Shown here: positions 11,831 through 15,813 of the stretch, one piece after another | Numbering within the stretch: position 1 is the first letter of the stretch | Layout of the letters: the number at the start of each line of letters is the position of its first letter | Assembly: GCA_900542385.1 (NCBI GenBank) | Contig: UQNP01000032.1 | Span: 1-15,813, forward strand | DNA from: an uncultured Eubacterium sp. | GTDB taxonomy: Bacteria > Bacillota > Clostridia > Peptostreptococcales > Anaerovoracaceae | Direction: 5' to 3' | Length of the DNA: 15,813 bases | Made by a program: the position numbers and the translations under genes | The notes under the pieces: model-generated | What the model was told of the DNA's origin: nothing | Database searches by the model: none | The model's input: the letters and a program-made list of their open reading frames with translations, nothing else

Positions 11831-14800
11831 CATTACGGGAGCGGCCGAGGGAAGAGTCGCTCCCATTATAGCTAAAATATTAAATGAAAAAAAAGGTCAG
11901 AGTCTGATTGTTGTTTCAACTTTTAACAGGGCGAAGCGGTTGGCAGCGGACCTTTCTTTTTTTAGTGGGGAATATGAAGGCTCAGGTACCGCAGACGGAG
12001 AAGCGGGAAGAAGGCAGATATTGGTGCTTCCTCCGGAAGAAGAGACGATGATACAGTACGAAGCGAAAAGCAATGATTATCTTCTCGAAAGACTGAAGGT
12101 CCTGAAAACCGTTGTGAAGGGCGAAGATTGTGTTGTGATAGCGCCGGTTACGGGAGCGGTCAAAAAACTTCCTCCAAGTGAGATTTTTAAAGAAAATATA
12201 CTGGAGCTTAAGCTCGGAGACGATGTGGACGTCGAGGAAATCAAAAAAAGACTTTCCTTCATGGGATACGAGAGAGTTTCAACGGTGGAGACGAGAGGAG
12301 AGTTTTCTCTCAGAGGAGGGATAATAGACGTATTCACGCCTGATGCGGATTATCCTTACAGAATAGAACTGTTCGATACTGAAGTGGATTCCATCAGGAC
12401 TTTTGATGCAGATACACAGCGTTCGAAGGAAGTGTTGAAATACATTTCCATATCCCAGTGTTCTCAGATAGTAAAAGACCGGGAACTCTTTGATAAGGCG
12501 GAAGAAAATATACGCAAGGCTTACGAAAAGAGCATAAAGAGGATAGAGAAAAAAGAAGGGAACAGTGAAAGAGTCCATAATCTCAAACAGAGAAAGCAGC
12601 AGCTTCTTGAATACTCTGAGAGCATGATAAACCTCCAGTATATGGAAAAGTTCATAAATTATTTTTACGATGAGACCATGTATATATGGGACTATATGAA
12701 GGCTCCTCTTATCTTTGTAGACGATCCTGCAAGGATACTGGAGACTCTTGAAGTGCGTGAGAAAGAGCAGGCAGACGATATCGAAGCAATACTTGCCTCG
12801 GGACGGGGTATAGGAGAAGATTTTGCATCCATATCGGGACAAAAAGACTTTTTCAGACTCTATGAAATGGATGGATATATATTCACTCCTTTCGTAAGCA
12901 CGATAAAAAATGCTCCGTTTCTGAAAGAACTGGTGACTGTGAACTGCAGGCAGACTCCTGATTTCAACGGTCGTCTTGATATACTCAAAAGTGAGCTTTT
13001 CGGTTACATCAAGCGCGGATATAAAGTTACGATAGTATGCAGCAGCAAAGAGCGCCTTGACAACATGGGTGAATTTTTGCTGAGAGAAAAACTTGACGGT
13101 AAAATAATGCTGAAACAGGGAGCGATAACTGCGGGCATGGAGTTTGCCGATGAAAAGACATGCTATATATGGGAAGGAGATATATTTGGAAGCTCCCGCA
13201 GACACAGACGTAAGAAGAAAAAATCACGAGGAGAGCAGATAAAGAGTTTCGCCGATGTAAAAGAAGGCGATTATGTCGTGCATGAAAGCCACGGCATCGG
13301 TAAATTTGTGGGGATCGAGCAGCTTGTAGTTCAGGGAGTGAAGAAGGACTACTTGAAAGTAAAGTATGCAGGTGAAGACTCTCTTTATATACCGGTAGAT
13401 CAGCTTGGGATGCTTCAGAAATACGTCGGAGGCGAAGGGATAGTGCCTAAGCTCAATAAGCTTTCGGGCAATGAATGGAAAAATACTAAAGCAAAAGCGA
13501 AAGCTGCGGTGACGGATATGGCATATGAGCTGATAAAAATTTCCGCGGCGAGAATGAATGAAAAGGGGTATGCTTTTTCGGAAGATACAGTATGGCAGGG
13601 AGAATTTGAGGACAGTTTTCCTTATGACGAAACGGATGATCAGCTCAGATGCATAGACGAGATAAAACGTGATATGGAAAAAGATGTGCCTATGGACAGG
13701 CTGCTGTGCGGAGACGTAGGCTTTGGAAAAACGGAAGTTGCAGCTAGAGCGCTTTTTAAATGCGTTGCGGATGGAAAACAGGCTGCAGTACTGGTGCCGA
13801 CTACACTGCTTGCCAATCAGCATTACTATACATTGAAGGACAGATTTGAGAAATTCCCCTTTAAAGTTGAGATGATATCGAGATTCAGGAGCGCGGCGCA
13901 GCAGAAAAAGATCCTTGAAGGAGTTGAAAAAGGCAGCGTGGATCTTATAATAGGGACTCACAGACTTCTGTCCGATGATGTGAAATTCAAGGACCTGGGA
14001 CTTCTGGTCATAGATGAAGAACAGAGATTCGGGGTGAAACATAAGGAAAAGATAAAACAGATCAAAGAAAATGTGGATGTACTCACGCTTTCGGCAACTC
14101 CTATACCAAGGACGCTTCACATGTCGCTTTCCGGTATAAAAGATATGAGTACTTTGGAGGAGCCGCCTGAGGACAGATATCCTGTGCAGACATATGTTAT
14201 GGAGCAGGATGATTTTGTTATACGCGAGGCTATAGAAAAGGAGCTTGCAAGGGGCGGTCAGGTATATGTCCTGTACAACAGGGTGGAATCTATAAACAGA
14301 GTTGCATCCGAAATAGAAAGTCTGGTGCCGGAAGCCTCCGTTGCTGTAGGCCACGGCAAGATGGGAGAACATCAGCTTGAAAATATAATAATGGATTTTT
14401 CTGCGGGAGAGTACGATATACTGGTTGCGACTACCATAATAGAATCCGGAATGGATATACCGAATGTCAATACTATGATAGTGCTGGATGCGGACAAATT
14501 CGGTCTTGCCCAGCTTTATCAGCTCAGAGGCCGTGTAGGACGGTCGGGCAGGATGGCGTATGCATACCTGACGTACAGACGCGATAAGAACCTTTCCGAA
14601 ATTGCTGAAAAACGATTGAGAGCTATAAAAGAGTTCACTGAATTCGGCTCCGGATTCAAGATCGCAATGAAAGATCTTGAGCTGAGAGGAGCGGGAAATC
14701 TTCTGGGCACTGAGCAGTCGGGGCATATGTTGAACGTTGGATATGAGCTTTACTGCAAAATGCTTGAAGAAGCAGTGGCAAAGATCAACGGCAAGGATGT

Positions 14801-15269
14801 GATGCCGGATGCAGAGGAAACGGCGTTCAGTCTTCCTATACCTGCCATAATACCTGAAAGGTATATAGAAAATGAGGTTTTAAGGCTTCAGATGTATAAG
14901 AAGATAGCCGTAATAGCCGGTGATGAGGATGAAGCGGAGGTAATAGACGAACTTGTAGACAGATTCGGCGATATACCTCGCGATACTATGAATCTGATAA
15001 AAATATCGAAGATACGAAGCATGGCGGGAAGACTTGGAATAAAAGAGATATCAAAGCAGGGATATAAAATAATATTCAAACTGTGGGATAACGTTAAATT
15101 GTCGGAAAGCATTATGGCCGGACTAATTTCCCGGTACGGGAGCAGGATGATGGTCAACGGCGGTAAGGAGCCGTTTATAAGGCTTACAGTAAATGAAAAC
15201 AAGGAGGACAGTCTGAAAGCCATAGAAAAATTTTTACAGACTGCATCGGCGGAAAGGAAAGTGAATTAG
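11802..15269 (+). CDS. mfd: Transcription-repair coupling factor Mfd
   Basis: Mfd pushes stalled RNA polymerase off DNA lesions and recruits the UvrA/UvrB excision machinery. The 1155-residue product is full length. It has an N-terminal UvrB-like damage-handover part (about 1-330, with [10 protein letters not shown] at 169-178), a CarD-like RNA-polymerase-interaction domain (about 483-545, with [18 protein letters not shown]), and a RecG-like translocase with Walker A GDVGFGKT (637-644), VIDEEQRFG (736-744), [10 protein letters not shown] (762-771) and QLRGRVGRS (907-915), then the C-terminal TRCF domain. A very basic stretch (466-475) links the first part to the CarD-like domain. ATG 11802 lies inside pth with GGAG at 11794-11797; ATG 11823 is an alternative start six codons later, but only after a closely placed AAAGGA. 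The fin (yabK) gene that separates pth and mfd in B. subtilis is missing. Confidence 0.98.
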   Translation: MTVTQKGMINITGAAEGRVAPIIAKILNEKKGQSLIVVSTFNRAKRLAADLSFFSGEYEGSGTADGEAGRRQILVLPPEEETMIQYEAKSNDYLLERLKVLKTVVKGEDCVVIAPVTGAVKKLPPSEIFKENILELKLGDDVDVEEIKKRLSFMGYERVSTVETRGEFSLRGGIIDVFTPDADYPYRIELFDTEVDSIRTFDADTQRSKEVLKYISISQCSQIVKDRELFDKAEENIRKAYEKSIKRIEKKEGNSERVHNLKQRKQQLLEYSESMINLQYMEKFINYFYDETMYIWDYMKAPLIFVDDPARILETLEVREKEQADDIEAILASGRGIGEDFASISGQKDFFRLYEMDGYIFTPFVSTIKNAPFLKELVTVNCRQTPDFNGRLDILKSELFGYIKRGYKVTIVCSSKERLDNMGEFLLREKLDGKIMLKQGAITAGMEFADEKTCYIWEGDIFGSSRRHRRKKKKSRGEQIKSFADVKEGDYVVHESHGIGKFVGIEQLVVQGVKKDYLKVKYAGEDSLYIPVDQLGMLQKYVGGEGIVPKLNKLSGNEWKNTKAKAKAAVTDMAYELIKISAARMNEKGYAFSEDTVWQGEFEDSFPYDETDDQLRCIDEIKRDMEKDVPMDRLLCGDVGFGKTEVAARALFKCVADGKQAAVLVPTTLLANQHYYTLKDRFEKFPFKVEMISRFRSAAQQKKILEGVEKGSVDLIIGTHRLLSDDVKFKDLGLLVIDEEQRFGVKHKEKIKQIKENVDVLTLSATPIPRTLHMSLSGIKDMSTLEEPPEDRYPVQTYVMEQDDFVIREAIEKELARGGQVYVLYNRVESINRVASEIESLVPEASVAVGHGKMGEHQLENIIMDFSAGEYDILVATTIIESGMDIPNVNTMIVLDADKFGLAQLYQLRGRVGRSGRMAYAYLTYRRDKNLSEIAEKRLRAIKEFTEFGSGFKIAMKDLELRGAGNLLGTEQSGHMLNVGYELYCKMLEEAVAKINGKDVMPDAEETAFSLPIPAIIPERYIENEVLRLQMYKKIAVIAGDEDEAEVIDELVDRFGDIPRDTMNLIKISKIRSMAGRLGIKEISKQGYKIIFKLWDNVKLSESIMAGLISRYGSRMMVNGGKEPFIRLTVNENKEDSLKAIEKFLQTASAERKVN

Positions 15270-15350
15270 CAGCTGTCATAAGATCGCTGCCTGAAAATTT
15301 TCAGATGATCAAATTGCATTGATTTAAAGTCTGTGTGAACAGTTTTTTTA
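15269..15350 (+). terminator. Weak terminator region after mfd
   Basis: Three structures follow the mfd stop: GCAGC/GCTGC (15269-15273 with 15286-15290), the perfect palindrome CTGAAAATTTTCAG (15291-15304), and CTGT GTGA ACAG (15331-15342) followed by seven T. The last has the layout of a rho-independent terminator but only a 4-bp stem, so efficiency is doubtful. Confidence 0.4.
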
Positions 15351-15447
15351 CATTAGTAAATGAATTCCAGAAGCTGTTTGCGCAGATTTTTTGTATGAAA
15401 AAATTTTGCGATGCGGACAAGGAAATTTTTATAAATAAGCCAAAAAC
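15351..15447. other. Intergenic stretch without a gene
   Basis: This AT-rich stretch has no protein-like ORF on either strand. It contains an imperfect inverted repeat (CGCAGATTTTTT at 15381-15392 with AAAAAATTTTGCG at 15398-15410) that could fold as a hairpin with a 5-base loop. I see nothing else that I can name. Confidence 0.4.
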
Positions 15448-15476
15448 TTGACGGGGAGGGGGTAGTGTTATATAAT
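15448..15476 (+). promoter_or_regulatory. Promoter of the secreted-protein gene
   Basis: TTGACG (15448-15453) and a perfect TATAAT (15471-15476) are separated by exactly 17 bp. Transcription would start near 15483, leaving an untranslated leader of about 73 bases before ATG 15556. The spacer is strikingly G-rich (GGGGAGGGGG, 15453-15462). Confidence 0.75.
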
Positions 15477-15555
15477 GCATCTGTAATAGAAGCAAAATTC
15501 AATTTGACCGAAAATGTTGAAAAATTAAACGCGATTTGAAAGTAAGAGGTGCATT

Positions 15556-15813
15556 ATGAAAAAGAAAAGCAAAATAATTCTGTGCGGGATAATGACGCTT
15601 ATCATGGCATTTGTAATGGCAATGCCTGTGAGCGTAAGTGCAGTTGTAAATGATGACGACGTTGCAAGAATAGAAGATACGGGATATGCTACATTAAATG
15701 AAGCTGTAGCTGCTGTAGAAGAGAACGGTTCAGGTGAAATAATTATACTTAAGAATATAGAAAATTGTTCAAAGATACAAATCAATAATGGTAAAAATAT
15801 TAAAATTGATTTA
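15556..15813 (+). CDS. Secreted or surface protein, N-terminal part (runs off the window)
   Basis: ATG 15556, preceded by AGAGGTG (15545-15551), opens a frame that is uninterrupted to the window edge (86 codons). Residues 1-29 form a clear signal peptide: lysines at 2-4 and 6, a hydrophobic core (7-24) and a cleavage site SVSA before VVNDDD. The mature part begins acidic and then reads GYATLNEAVAAVEENG, GEIIILKNIENCSKIQINNG and KNIKIDL. This 'Y-x-TL-x-EAV ... I-x-LL ... I-x-I-x-x-G-K-x-I-x-I-D-L' pattern is common at the start of large clostridial surface proteins with right-handed beta-helix or pectate-lyase-like folds. That is a resemblance, not a proven family. A Cys at position 10 is too near the N-terminus to be a lipoprotein site. 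It has its own strong promoter, so it is a separate unit from mfd. Confidence 0.85.
   Translation, partial: MKKKSKIILCGIMTLIMAFVMAMPVSVSAVVNDDDVARIEDTGYATLNEAVAAVEENGSGEIIILKNIENCSKIQINNGKNIKIDL

Noticed and set aside
12279..13205. 308-codon open frame on the minus strand
   Set aside because: Antisense to the N-terminal half of mfd, no ribosome binding site and no recognisable domain.
13224..14726. 500-codon open frame on the minus strand
   Set aside because: It lies wholly antisense to mfd, whose translocase motifs are intact. Its translation is rich in Tyr, His, Phe and Arg without any motif, as expected of a mirror frame.
15583..15585. Lipoprotein attachment cysteine (residue 10) in the secreted protein
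   Set aside because: Too close to the N-terminus, with the main hydrophobic segment lying after it. The signal-peptidase I site at residue 29 fits better.

Overview
The window reads as a piece of a Gram-positive, low-to-moderate GC chromosome, most likely from an anaerobic member of the Clostridia. The evidence is the clostridial form of FeoB, the purR/spoVG/glmU/prs/pth/mfd gene neighbourhood typical of Bacillota, strong GGAGG-type ribosome binding sites, heavy use of ATA and AGA/AGG codons, and sigma-A-like TTGACA/TATAAT promoters. Species cannot be fixed from the sequence.

Layout. (1) 1-666: AT-rich and gene-poor. It holds the end of a possible upstream gene, a start-less ORF fragment, a small gene broken by frameshifts that resembles a family of small immunity-like proteins (199-404), and an intact 59-residue ORF (410-589). 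It looks like a decayed accessory locus. (2) 667-4447: ferrous iron uptake. feoB and feoA both lie on the minus strand but are separated by a plus-strand sodium:solute symporter gene. The feoB/symporter intergenic region carries GATAAT/ATTATC half-sites and an inverted repeat that covers the symporter's Shine-Dalgarno sequence. (3) 4522-5180: a six-gene tRNA operon (Met, Val, Asp, Cys, His, Gln), all with encoded CCA ends, with its own promoter and a rho-independent terminator. (4) 5212-6633: pyruvate kinase with a TTG start, followed by a bidirectional terminator shared with spoVG. (5) 6765-7955: spoVG and purR on the minus strand, each with its own promoter. (6) 8081-15269: a tightly packed plus-strand operon murC - glmU acetyltransferase half - prs - pth - mfd, linking cell-wall precursor synthesis, PRPP synthesis, ribosome recycling and transcription-coupled repair. 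(7) 15270-15813: an intergenic region with a weak terminator and a strong promoter, then the start of a secreted protein gene that runs off the window.

How the genes relate. Prs makes PRPP, the effector known to relieve PurR repression, and both lie in the same neighbourhood. MurC and the GlmU half act on the UDP-GlcNAc/UDP-MurNAc branch of peptidoglycan synthesis. The most notable features are the GlmU protein, which lacks the whole uridylyltransferase domain but keeps every acetyltransferase active-site residue I could align; the purR-spoVG block, which points the opposite way from the glmU-prs-pth-mfd block it usually precedes; and the decayed immunity-like gene at the left end. I found no clear new multi-gene system, CRISPR array, transposase or integrase.
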